This document shows, in pieces, positions 1 to 5,094 of a DNA stretch of 5,094 nt (within the stretch, counting starts at the first letter, position 1; each line of letters starts with the position of its first letter). A model generated the notes under the pieces. That model saw only the letters and a list, made by a program, of their open reading frames with translations, searched no databases and was not told the DNA's origin. Made by a program: the position numbers and the translations under genes. Source of the stretch: Nitrosomonadales bacterium (GTDB lineage: Bacteria > Pseudomonadota > Gammaproteobacteria > Burkholderiales > Gallionellaceae); NCBI GenBank assembly GCA_003235435.1, contig QJWF01000021.1, positions 1-5,094 of the forward strand, read 5' to 3'.

Positions 1-1553
1 AGGTTATCCAGTTCCAATGCTTCTATACGTGCGGTGTTGAACATCTTGCTTTTGTCCTTTATCTCGGTATGTGCGGCACGCTCAGCGATCTTCTTGATCT
101 GCATCACTCCTTCGGCCAGCAGATCCGGAAAACGGAATACCCCGCAGTGCTTTTGCATGTTCTTGCGCATCGCATCGCCGACATCTGCGACGCGCTCGCC
201 GTCCTTTTGGTTCTCCAGGCGCGCCAAACGGGCCAACGGACGCTCGGCAGCATCGTTAGGCAGTGGCTTGGGATGGGAGTCAATTTTCAAGTCCTCAATG
301 ACCTGTCTACCTGCTTCGCGGCCGAACACGATCAGATCGAGCAGGGAGTTGCAACCAAGGCGGTTCGCACCGTGCACCGACACGCAGGCACACTCACCCA
401 CGGCATACAACCCGCGCACCACTTCGTCCGGACCGGTTTTGTAGGGTGCAACGACCTGCCCGTGATAATTGGTCGGGATGCCGCCCATCATGTAATGCGC
501 CGTGGGTATCACCGGGATTGGTTTCTTTGACGGATCAACGTGAGCGAATTTCAGCGCGATCTCCCGGATGCCGGGCAAGCGCTGGCGTATCACGTCATCG
601 CCCAGATGATCCAGTTTGAGGAACACGTGATCGCCGTGCTTGCCGCAACCGCGCCCCTCGTTGATTTCTAGCGTCATGGCGCGCGACACAACATCCCTGC
701 TGGCCAGATCCTTGGCAGTCGGTGCGTATTTGGGCATGAACCGTTCACCATCCTTGTTCACAAGATAGCCGCCCTCGCCTCGCACCCCTTCCGTGATGAG
801 AACACCAGCGCCGTACACCCCGGTCGGATGAAACTGAAAGAACTCCATGTCCTCCAACGGAAGGCCGGCGCGCGCCACCATGCCGAGTCCGTCTCCGGTG
901 TTGATATAGGCATTGGTACTGGACTGGAAGATGCGTCCGGCACCGCCTGTCGCAAACAGCGTGGCACGTGCCTGGAACATCATCACCTCGCCGGTTTCTA
1001 TTTCCAGCGCCGTCACGCCAAGCACATCCCCGTCTTCATCGCGTATCAGATCAAGCGCCATCCATTCGATGAAGAAATGCGTATTGGCTTTGACGTTCTG
1101 CTGATACAGGGTGTGCAACAGGGCATGGCCGGTGCGGTCGGCCGCAGCGCACGCCCTATCGACCGGGGTTTTGCCGTATTCTTGCATGTGACCGCCGAAT
1201 GGACGCTGATAGATCTTGCCGCTGTCGAGACGGTCGAATGGCATGCCGAAATGCTCCAGCTCGTAAACCACTTCGGACGAAGCCCGGCACATGAACTCGA
1301 TCGCATCCTGGTCTCCGAGATAATCCGAGCCTTTCACCGTGTCGTACATATGCCAGTGCCAGTTATCTTCCTTGACGTTGCCCAACGATGCGGCGATACC
1401 ACCCTGTGCTGCAACAGTATGCGAACGGGTCGGAAACACCTTGGAAAGCACCGCCACTTTCAATCCGGCATGCGCCAGTTGCAACGCAGCGCGCATACCG
1501 GAACCGCCCGCGCCCACGACGACGACATCAAAAGTTCTTTTAGCAACTGCCAT
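1..1553 (-). CDS. sdhA: Succinate dehydrogenase flavoprotein subunit SdhA (partial, C-terminus beyond window)
   Basis: This is the catalytic flavoprotein of complex II. It oxidises succinate to fumarate on the cytoplasmic face of the inner membrane and passes electrons through FAD to SdhB. The window holds 517 codons from the ATG at 1551-1553, without frameshift or stop, and ends within the ALELDN motif. The E. coli protein has 588 residues, so roughly 70 are missing. Visible motifs are the dinucleotide-binding [13 protein letters not shown] (about 13-25), [10 protein letters not shown] with the covalent-FAD histidine at 45, QFHPTG with His242, SRDVVSR with catalytic Arg286, HYMMGG with His353, and [12 protein letters not shown] with Arg398. 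His45, His242 and Arg286 fall at the same numbers as in E. coli SdhA, which confirms the start. Oddly, the start codon directly abuts a 294-bp inserted element, which now supplies the ribosome binding site. sdhB would be expected beyond the left edge (inference). Confidence 0.98.
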   Translation of the reverse strand, partial: MAVAKRTFDVVVVGAGGSGMRAALQLAHAGLKVAVLSKVFPTRSHTVAAQGGIAASLGNVKEDNWHWHMYDTVKGSDYLGDQDAIEFMCRASSEVVYELEHFGMPFDRLDSGKIYQRPFGGHMQEYGKTPVDRACAAADRTGHALLHTLYQQNVKANTHFFIEWMALDLIRDEDGDVLGVTALEIETGEVMMFQARATLFATGGAGRIFQSSTNAYINTGDGLGMVARAGLPLEDMEFFQFHPTGVYGAGVLITEGVRGEGGYLVNKDGERFMPKYAPTAKDLASRDVVSRAMTLEINEGRGCGKHGDHVFLKLDHLGDDVIRQRLPGIREIALKFAHVDPSKKPIPVIPTAHYMMGGIPTNYHGQVVAPYKTGPDEVVRGLYAVGECACVSVHGANRLGCNSLLDLIVFGREAGRQVIEDLKIDSHPKPLPNDAAERPLARLARLENQKDGERVADVGDAMRKNMQKHCGVFRFPDLLAEGVMQIKKIAERAAHTEIKDKSKMFNTARIEALELDN

Positions 1554-1563
1554 TGGATACCTC
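1554..1563 (-). promoter_or_regulatory. Ribosome binding site of sdhA supplied by the element end
   Basis: On the minus strand the sequence before the start is AGAGGTATCCA then ATG. GAGGT (1559-1563) is complementary to the 16S rRNA tail and sits 5 nt from the start codon, a good spacing. Before the insertion the site would have been GGGGA in the last codons of sdhD, now about 300 bp away. The element thus replaced the original initiation signal. Confidence 0.7.
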
Positions 1564-1581
1564 TAGAAATTCGCTTATCGG
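1554..1581 (+). repeat. Left terminal inverted repeat of the inserted element
   Basis: This 28-bp end matches the reverse complement of 1820-1847 at 22 of 28 positions, with the outermost 10 bp identical. Read on the minus strand, its outer part is GAGGTATCCA directly followed by the sdhA ATG. The end of the element therefore doubles as the ribosome binding site of sdhA. Confidence 0.85.
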
Positions 1582-1819
1582 AGTGGCAGGCCGGACACGG
1601 CGATGCGAAACATTTGGGGCGAGCAGGACTGCTGCTCCGCGCTCCCGCACCTGAGGGCTGCGCCCCACCGTGTCGCGCGGGCACCGCGAGGAGCCGCTCA
1701 TAACCAGCGACTTGCCCACTTGCGGGCTTAATCGAATGGCTGGTAGCTCATTCAGCGAACGACGAGACATACCGTAATTGTAGGCGAGGAGTGAACGGGC
1801 ACGTGACGACGCGATTCGC

Positions 1820-1847
1820 CCGACAAACGCATATATGGAGGTATCCA
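1820..1847 (-). repeat. Right terminal inverted repeat of the inserted element
   Basis: Partner of 1554-1581. It lies next to the second CCAT copy (1848-1851), whose last base is also the first base of the sdhD stop complement (1851-1853). The six mismatches to the left end are scattered through the inner 18 bp, so the outer 10 bp are better conserved. That is usual for the transposase cleavage end. Confidence 0.85.
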
Positions 1848-1850
1848 CCA

Positions 1851-2198
1851 TTACATTCCCCACAGTATTTGCACCGACCAGATCACATATAGCAACAAAG
1901 CCATAATCACAAGCACATGCAACGCCAGCCGAACACTGGCCGGTTTTACATAGTCCATCACGATGTCCCGGATGCCTATCCAAGCGTGATAAAACAGGCT
2001 TATCAGGAAAAGCAGAGAAAAGGTGCGTACCACCTGGCTGGAATACAAGGCGGTCCACAAGTCGTAGTCAAGTTGCGGTGCGAGCAGCAGGTAGCCGACC
2101 AATGCCAGACAATATGCCGCCATCACCACCGCGGTGATGCGCTGGATCAGCCAGTCGCGCAAGCCGTAGTGCGCTCCAGTGACAACGCGATTCACCAT
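1851..2198 (-). CDS. sdhD: Succinate dehydrogenase membrane anchor subunit SdhD
   Basis: This is the smaller hydrophobic anchor of complex II, which with SdhC holds haem b and forms the ubiquinone site in the inner membrane. The 115-residue product equals the E. coli length. Three membrane segments are visible, at about 18-39, 57-77 and 90-112. The motif HAWIGIRDIVMDYVKP carries His71, Asp82 and the quinone-binding Tyr83, at the same numbers as E. coli SdhD. I chose the ATG at 2196-2198 because it gives the family length and N-terminus, follows a GGGAG ribosome binding site, and overlaps the sdhC stop by 7 bp (ATGGTGA). An upstream ATG at 2345 would add 49 residues translated from inside sdhC and is rejected. 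The TAA stop still overlaps an ATG (TAATG), the relict of the former sdhA start. Confidence 0.96.
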   Translation of the reverse strand: MVNRVVTGAHYGLRDWLIQRITAVVMAAYCLALVGYLLLAPQLDYDLWTALYSSQVVRTFSLLFLISLFYHAWIGIRDIVMDYVKPASVRLALHVLVIMALLLYVIWSVQILWGM

Positions 2199-2566
2199 AG
2201 CTTTGCTCCCAGCAAAACCGTCAGCACAAGGCTGGCGAACAACACCAGCCAGCTGCTGTTGCGCGCCTGGGCAATATTGCCGATCCAATGCAAGTCTATC
2301 GCCAGATATCTCAACCCGGCGCAAAAATGATGCAAGAAAGCCCATACCAATCCCAGAATTGCCAGTTTTGCCAAAGGACGTGCCAGCATACCCATCAATT
2401 CGGTATAAGTTTCTATGGAACGCAAACTGTATTGCAGCATCAACAGCAACAACGGCAAGGCAAGGAATAGCAACAGGCCAGTGATACGATGAAGAATCGA
2501 GACGAATCCTGGCAAAGGCAGTTTTATGAGATGCAGTGCAAGGTGCTTAGGGCGTTTTTTGTTCAT
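2192..2566 (-). CDS. sdhC: Succinate dehydrogenase cytochrome b556 subunit SdhC
   Basis: This is the large membrane anchor of complex II; it contributes to haem b ligation and to ubiquinone reduction. The product has 124 residues (E. coli 129), with membrane segments at about 28-48, 64-84 and 104-123. The signature SILHRITG holds Ser23 and Arg27, matching E. coli quinone-site Ser27 and Arg31. In HHFCAGLRYLAID, His80 aligns with haem ligand His84, four residues before the conserved Gly. It is the first gene of sdhCDA(B). The start is preceded by GGTGAG (2572-2577 complement) with 5-nt spacing. Expression probably begins in the 116-bp region shared with mdh. Confidence 0.96.
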   Translation of the reverse strand: MNKKRPKHLALHLIKLPLPGFVSILHRITGLLLFLALPLLLLMLQYSLRSIETYTELMGMLARPLAKLAILGLVWAFLHHFCAGLRYLAIDLHWIGNIAQARNSSWLVLFASLVLTVLLGAKLW

Positions 2567-2603
2567 TTTTACTCACCGCCATGACATGATATTAACTGTC
2601 GCA

Positions 2604-2632
2604 ATCCTACACCTTTTTGCGTGACATGAGAA
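2604..2632 (-). promoter_or_regulatory. Candidate sigma70 promoter for sdhCDAB
   Basis: On the minus strand, TTCTCA (2627-2632, 4/6 match to the -35 consensus) and TAGGAT (2604-2609, 4/6 match to the -10) are 17 bp apart. This would start transcription about 30 nt before sdhC. The match is modest. TAATAT at 2589-2594 is an alternative -10 with no good -35 partner. Confidence 0.35.
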
Positions 2633-2650
2633 AACCAAAAGCACTATGAT
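2621..2650 (+). promoter_or_regulatory. Probable sigma70 promoter of mdh
   Basis: GTGACA (2621-2626, 5/6 match to TTGACA) and TATGAT (2645-2650, 5/6 match to TATAAT) are separated by 18 bp. Transcription would start near 2657, giving a leader of about 26 nt. Its -35 box directly adjoins the candidate sdh -35 on the other strand, so the two polymerases would compete or share regulation. Confidence 0.6.
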
Positions 2651-2682
2651 GCACCATCCAAGGCAATGACAAGGAGTCTCCG

Positions 2683-3666
2683 ATGAAAGCACCCGTCCGC
2701 ATCACCATCACCGGCGCCGCTGGACAGATCGGCTACGCCACTTTGTTCCGCGTAGCCAACGGCGACATGCTGGGACACGATCAGCCCATCATCCTGCAAT
2801 TGCTGGACCTGCCCCAAGCTCAGCAAATGTTGCGTGGCGTGGCGATGGAACTGGAAGATTGCGCCTTCCCGCTGCTGCAGAAGGTAATCATCACCGATAA
2901 TCCGAAAGTCGCGTTCAGGGATACTGAGATCGCGCTGCTGATCGGTGCCCGGCCGCGCAGTAAAGGAATGGAACGCAAGGACCTGATCGAAGCCAACGGT
3001 GCGATATTCTCAGCACAGGGCAAGCTACTCAACGAATATGCTGCACGCCATGTCAAGGTGCTGGTGGTAGGCAACCCGGCCAACACCAATGCGTTGATTG
3101 CAATGAGGAACGCACCCGATTTGGACCCGCGCAGCTTCACCGCGATGATGCGGCTCGACCACAACCGCGCAATTGCCCAGGTTTCCCTTAAATTGTTCCA
3201 GCCGGTACGCGACATCATGAAGATGGTCGTCTGGGGCAACCACTCCGGCACTCAATATCCCGATCTGGATCACGCGGAGATACGCGGCCGCCTGGTAAGG
3301 GAACTTCTGACGGATCAGGATTGGGTAGAACGCGAATTCATCCCCACCGTGCAAAAGCGCGGCGCGGCAGTCATCGAAACGCGCGGCCTGTCCAGCGCTG
3401 CAAGTGCAGCGAATTCGGCAATTTCACATATGCACGATTGGATGCTCAGTTCGCACCACAACGACTGGGTGACCATGAGCGTTCCGTCCGATGGCAGCTA
3501 TGGAATTCCCGAAGGTGTGATCTACGGTTTCCCGGTAACCTGCAAAAACGGTCATTACAAAATCGTTCAGGGTCTGTCCATCAGCACGCTGGGGCACAAA
3601 CACATGGAAGAGAGCTATAAGGAGCTTCTTGAGGAACGTGACCACGTGAAGCAACTGCTGGGATAA
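2683..3666 (+). CDS. mdh: Malate dehydrogenase, NAD-dependent
   Basis: The enzyme interconverts malate and oxaloacetate with NAD in the cytoplasm, a TCA-cycle step after succinate dehydrogenase and fumarase. The 327-residue product fits the type 2 (cytosolic-like) MDH common in betaproteobacteria, which is longer than the roughly 312-residue E. coli type. Visible are the nucleotide-binding TGAAGQIG (10-17) with Asp42 after the second strand, [13 protein letters not shown] (88-100) with substrate arginines 92 and 98, GNPANTNA (130-137) with Asn131, RLDHN (157-161) with Arg157 and Asp159, and catalytic His187 in [22 protein letters not shown] (234-244) is also typical of the family. AAGGAG (2671-2676) lies 6 nt before the start. 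The gene diverges from sdhC and converges on the outer-membrane protein gene. Confidence 0.98.
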   Translation: MKAPVRITITGAAGQIGYATLFRVANGDMLGHDQPIILQLLDLPQAQQMLRGVAMELEDCAFPLLQKVIITDNPKVAFRDTEIALLIGARPRSKGMERKDLIEANGAIFSAQGKLLNEYAARHVKVLVVGNPANTNALIAMRNAPDLDPRSFTAMMRLDHNRAIAQVSLKLFQPVRDIMKMVVWGNHSGTQYPDLDHAEIRGRLVRELLTDQDWVEREFIPTVQKRGAAVIETRGLSSAASAANSAISHMHDWMLSSHHNDWVTMSVPSDGSYGIPEGVIYGFPVTCKNGHYKIVQGLSISTLGHKHMEESYKELLEERDHVKQLLG

Positions 3667-3746
3667 AGCAGCTGGCACAGCGGGTATCGGAACAGGGGCT
3701 CGACGACAGGCAAAAAGGGGGTCTAAAATTGTTTTTTCGAGCAGAT
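3667..3746. other. Convergent intergenic spacer, no clear terminator
   Basis: These 80 bp lie between the 3' ends of mdh and the outer-membrane protein gene. The only dyad seen is GCTCGA (3698-3703) with TCGAGC (3737-3742), separated by 33 bases, next to a T6 run at 3732-3737. That is too weak to call an intrinsic terminator for either gene. Confidence 0.5.
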
Positions 3747-4511
3747 CTAATAATACGAAACACACATCACGCCGAAACCCCCATCCGGACTCCCGTCGGA
3801 AAATCCCTTGAGCACGTAGCCGCGTATATAGATATCGTCGCCTATTCCCTGGCTGAGATAGGCGGTCAGCTCGCGTCGACCCGTTCCATCAGCTGAATTT
3901 TTCTGGGCCAGCAGGAAATCAAAGCCAGTATGCCTCTGTTCGGCGACCCGGTAATCACCGCCAAGAATCCCGTAAGCGGCATTATTCAACTTGATTCCAG
4001 CAGGGCTGCCAAAAGTTTCATAACCCAGCGTGAACGCAGGTGTGAACCTGTCCAGTTGCCGGCGCAAGGATACCTGAGCCGCATAGTCATTCTCGCCTGT
4101 ACCCAGATATTTTTCGGCGCTGCCGAATTTTGCCTTGCCGGTCAGATCTACGCGCGTACCATCTTCTCCATGCGAAAAAATGTTGTAGGTTGCGGCCGCC
4201 TCGATATCACCCAAGCCGAAATACGTCGTGCTTTCCGGCAATGGAGGCGCCTTCGAACGAATGCCGCCGGGCAATACCACACCACGGCCGGTGATCCAGA
4301 TGTGTGGAATTGTGAAACCGAACCCCCAATTGCCTATCCTGTACATCCCCTCCAACTGGGCTATGAGAATGTTGGTATTTGAGGCCAGCCCGTAATTACC
4401 TGAGCTGTATTTGAATCCCACGGACAGATTTGACTTTTCGTCCTCGGCTCCCCATGCAGCAGCGCTGTTCAAGGCGGCAATCAGGAAAATCGCCAATAGA
4501 TTGTTTTTCAT
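3747..4511 (-). CDS. Predicted outer-membrane beta-barrel protein (Phenol_MetA_deg-like)
   Basis: The 254-residue product begins with a Sec signal peptide (MKNN followed by a hydrophobic stretch to about residue 19; cleavage after Ala19 or Ala22). The rest reads as about twelve alternating hydrophobic/polar strands, for example 29-38, 47-60, 62-74, 98-112, 119-130, 143-153, 157-168, 178-190, 194-204, 213-224, 227-237 and 244-254. It ends in VSYY, an aromatic C-terminus typical for BAM-dependent barrel insertion. The FGLGD motif at 98-102 resembles proteins called MetA-pathway phenol-degradation transporters; that family name says little about substrate. A Cys at 250, inside the last strand, is unusual for a barrel. 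AGGTGA lies 7 nt before the ATG. Barrel topology is well supported; specific function is unknown. Confidence 0.8.
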   Translation of the reverse strand: MKNNLLAIFLIAALNSAAAWGAEDEKSNLSVGFKYSSGNYGLASNTNILIAQLEGMYRIGNWGFGFTIPHIWITGRGVVLPGGIRSKAPPLPESTTYFGLGDIEAAATYNIFSHGEDGTRVDLTGKAKFGSAEKYLGTGENDYAAQVSLRRQLDRFTPAFTLGYETFGSPAGIKLNNAAYGILGGDYRVAEQRHTGFDFLLAQKNSADGTGRRELTAYLSQGIGDDIYIRGYVLKGFSDGSPDGGFGVMCVSYY

Positions 4512-4550
4512 ATTGCGTTCACCTTTTCCGCGAAGTCTACCGGAATGCGA

Positions 4551-4577
4551 AAAGCGCGGCGAGACTAATCTCGCCGC
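4551..4577 (-). terminator. Hairpin with T-tract: terminator of the repeat-protein gene or leader hairpin
   Basis: GCGGCGAGA (4556-4564) and TCTCGCCGC (4569-4577) form a perfect 9-bp stem with a 4-nt loop. On the minus strand it is followed by GCTTTTCGC, a short T-tract. It lies about 85 bp after the stop of the upstream repeat-protein gene and 45 bp before the start of the outer-membrane gene. A Rho-independent terminator is the simplest reading. The T-tract is short, so some read-through or a role as a leader stem-loop is possible. Confidence 0.6.
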
Positions 4578-4592
4578 AAATTTCTATATGAC

Positions 4593-4620
4593 AGCATACC
4601 CTCTCTGAATGATGCGTCAA
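4593..4620 (-). promoter_or_regulatory. Candidate sigma70 promoter of the outer-membrane protein gene
   Basis: On the minus strand, TTGACG (4615-4620, 5/6 match) and TATGCT (4593-4598, 4/6 match) are 16 bp apart. Initiation near 4586 would give a leader of about 75 nt, with the 9-bp hairpin at 4556-4577 close to its 5' end. Confidence 0.45.
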
Positions 4621-4662
4621 TACGAATTCACTGCATTCGGCACCATATCCCCTTGCGCGTGC

Positions 4663-5079
4663 TCAACGGCCTCTTCCACCACCCGAACCCATCCCGCCGC
4701 CCGGCCCCATCCCGGCGCCCGGTTTCATGGCCCCGCCCCTGGCAGGCGGATCATCGGGAAGAGTCACTCCGCGTTCCTTGGCACGCACCTTCATGCGCTC
4801 GTGGTGTTCTGCGCGGATCTGCTCACGTTCCTGCTCGGTTTTTGCAGAGCGCATTTTGTTGCGGTATTCATTGCGTTCCTGTTGTGTCATAAGCTGGCTG
4901 CCATATACCCTGTCCTGGTCTCTATCCTGGTCTCTATCCTGGTCTCTATCCTTGATCCTGTCCCTGGTTTGATCTTGTGACCGCGTCTGATCTCGATCCT
5001 GATCGGCAGCCAAAACAAATCCGTTACTGAACACCAAGGCGCCAGCCAATGCAGCCATAGTCAAAGTTTTCTTAAGCAT
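4663..5079 (-). CDS. Secreted Asp/Arg/Gln-repeat protein with Gly-rich tail, function unknown
   Basis: The 138-residue product has a clear signal peptide (MLKK, then a hydrophobic core; cleavage near Ala24-Ala25). Residues 26-57 are almost only D, R and Q, with perfect DRDQ repeats. Residues 60-103 look helical and highly charged and contain QLMTQQERNEYRNKM, EQEREQIRAEHHERM and RAKERGVTLPDD. The last 30 residues are rich in Gly, Pro and Met. The MTxxER pattern loosely recalls the LTxxQ motif of Spy/CpxP periplasmic proteins, but the likeness is too slight to assign a family. From memory, similar GxQLMTxxER...GVTLP proteins occur in many betaproteobacteria as hypothetical proteins. AGGAGA lies 5 nt before the ATG, at the window edge. 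Likely periplasmic; role unknown. Confidence 0.8.
   Translation of the reverse strand: MLKKTLTMAALAGALVFSNGFVLAADQDRDQTRSQDQTRDRIKDRDQDRDQDRDQDRVYGSQLMTQQERNEYRNKMRSAKTEQEREQIRAEHHERMKVRAKERGVTLPDDPPARGGAMKPGAGMGPGGGMGSGGGRGR
4914..4949. repeat. Three perfect 12-bp tandem repeats inside the repeat-protein gene
   Basis: The unit CCTGGTCTCTAT occurs three times without a mismatch, flanked by decayed copies up to about 5000. On the coding strand it reads GAT AGA GAC CAG, that is Asp-Arg-Asp-Gln. Because 12 bp is four codons, gain or loss of units keeps the frame. Identity at the base level, including the AGA codon, points to recent slippage expansion. Confidence 0.9.
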
Positions 5080-5094
5080 GATAGTCTCCTGTAA

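Larger units (their letters stand above)
1554..1847. mobile_element. MITE-like non-autonomous element inserted between sdhD and sdhA
   Basis: A 294-bp segment with no recognisable protein separates two genes that are normally contiguous. Its ends are inverted repeats: the outer 10 bp (TGGATACCTC and GAGGTATCCA) are perfect, and the match continues to 22 of 28 positions. Directly outside each end lies the tetranucleotide CCAT (1550-1553 and 1848-1851), as expected for a 4-bp target-site duplication. Removing the element and one CCAT rebuilds a TAATG overlap of the sdhD stop and sdhA start. The interior is GC-rich and has short inverted repeats, for example GAGCAG/CTGCTC at 1621-1637, GACACGG (1594-1600) with CCGTGTC (1668-1674), and ACCAGC (1703-1708) with GCTGGT (1739-1744). 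No transposase is present, so it would need one in trans. The parent insertion-sequence family cannot be named from these ends. The structure is seen directly; past mobility is inferred. Confidence 0.85.
1540..1851 (-). other. 103-codon frame opened by the relict sdhA start codon; probably not a gene
   Basis: The target duplication left a second ATG (1849-1851) overlapping the sdhD stop as TAATG, apparently the former sdhA start. Read from there, a frame of 103 codons beginning MVDTSIYAFVG runs without a stop through the entire element. It ends at TAA (1540-1542), 14 nt inside sdhA in another frame. The product has no recognisable domain and is rich in Arg and Ser, like a non-genic frame in GC-rich DNA. 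It is listed because ribosomes finishing sdhD could re-initiate here and stop next to the sdhA start, preserving translational coupling. That role is inference. Confidence 0.35.

Noticed and set aside
34..1703. Plus-strand open frames opposite sdhA (for example 34-444, 69-530, 828-1703)
   Set aside because: They are antisense shadows of sdhA, whose frame is intact with all catalytic residues in place; their translations show no family features.
1554..1847. Spacer as a riboswitch or small-RNA gene native to the operon
   Set aside because: The inverted ends, abutting CCAT duplication and rebuilt TAATG junction explain its boundaries better, and no known riboswitch class was recognised.
1540..2058. 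172-codon minus-strand frame covering sdhD and the element
   Set aside because: Its first part is an out-of-frame reading of sdhD. Only the part after the relict ATG at 1851 merits mention, and even that is probably not a gene.
2199..2345. Upstream ATG at 2345 as the start of sdhD
   Set aside because: It would add 49 residues from inside sdhC. The ATG at 2196-2198 gives the exact E. coli length and active-site numbering and has its own ribosome binding site.
3698..3742. GCTCGA/TCGAGC dyad as a bidirectional terminator between mdh and the outer-membrane gene
   Set aside because: A 6-bp stem with a 33-base loop is too weak, and the T-run is not placed directly after a stem.
4914..4949. CRISPR-like array
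   Set aside because: The 12-bp units are directly tandem with no spacers and lie in frame inside a coding sequence.

Overview
The window looks like the chromosome of a betaproteobacterium, with Nitrosomonadales/Gallionellaceae-like bacteria the closest fit by gene order and protein style. It carries a core TCA-cycle block: succinate dehydrogenase genes sdhC-sdhD-sdhA on the minus strand, and malate dehydrogenase (mdh) diverging from them on the plus strand. No database search was possible, so the lineage is an inference.

Layout. Positions 1-1553 hold the first 517 codons of sdhA, which runs off the left edge. Positions 1554-1847 hold a 294-bp non-coding insertion between sdhD and sdhA. sdhD (1851-2198) and sdhC (2192-2566) overlap by 7 bp. 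A 116-bp divergent promoter region (2567-2682) separates sdhC from mdh (2683-3666). Convergent to mdh is a 254-residue outer-membrane beta-barrel gene (3747-4511, minus). Upstream of it lie a leader with a promoter-like sequence and a strong hairpin, then a gene for a small secreted Asp/Arg/Gln-repeat protein (4663-5079, minus). Its start and ribosome binding site sit at the right edge.

How the genes work together. SdhC and SdhD anchor the SdhAB catalytic dimer in the inner membrane and hold the haem and the quinone site; SdhA oxidises succinate to fumarate. MDH carries out a later step of the same cycle, malate to oxaloacetate. The back-to-back arrangement with adjoining -35 elements suggests coordinated expression. 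The two right-hand genes encode envelope proteins with no visible link to the TCA genes.

Main discovery. The sdhD-sdhA gap has the full signature of a small transposon-like element (MITE-like). It has 28-bp imperfect terminal inverted repeats (22/28 identical, outer 10 bp perfect) and a 4-bp target duplication, CCAT, directly abutting both ends. Removing the element and one CCAT rebuilds a TAATG overlap between the sdhD stop and sdhA start. The insertion therefore landed on the stop/start junction yet kept both genes intact, because the duplicated 4 bp contain the start codon. The element end next to sdhA also supplies a GAGGT Shine-Dalgarno sequence 5 nt from the sdhA ATG. The old start codon, left behind at sdhD, opens a 103-codon frame through the whole element into sdhA.
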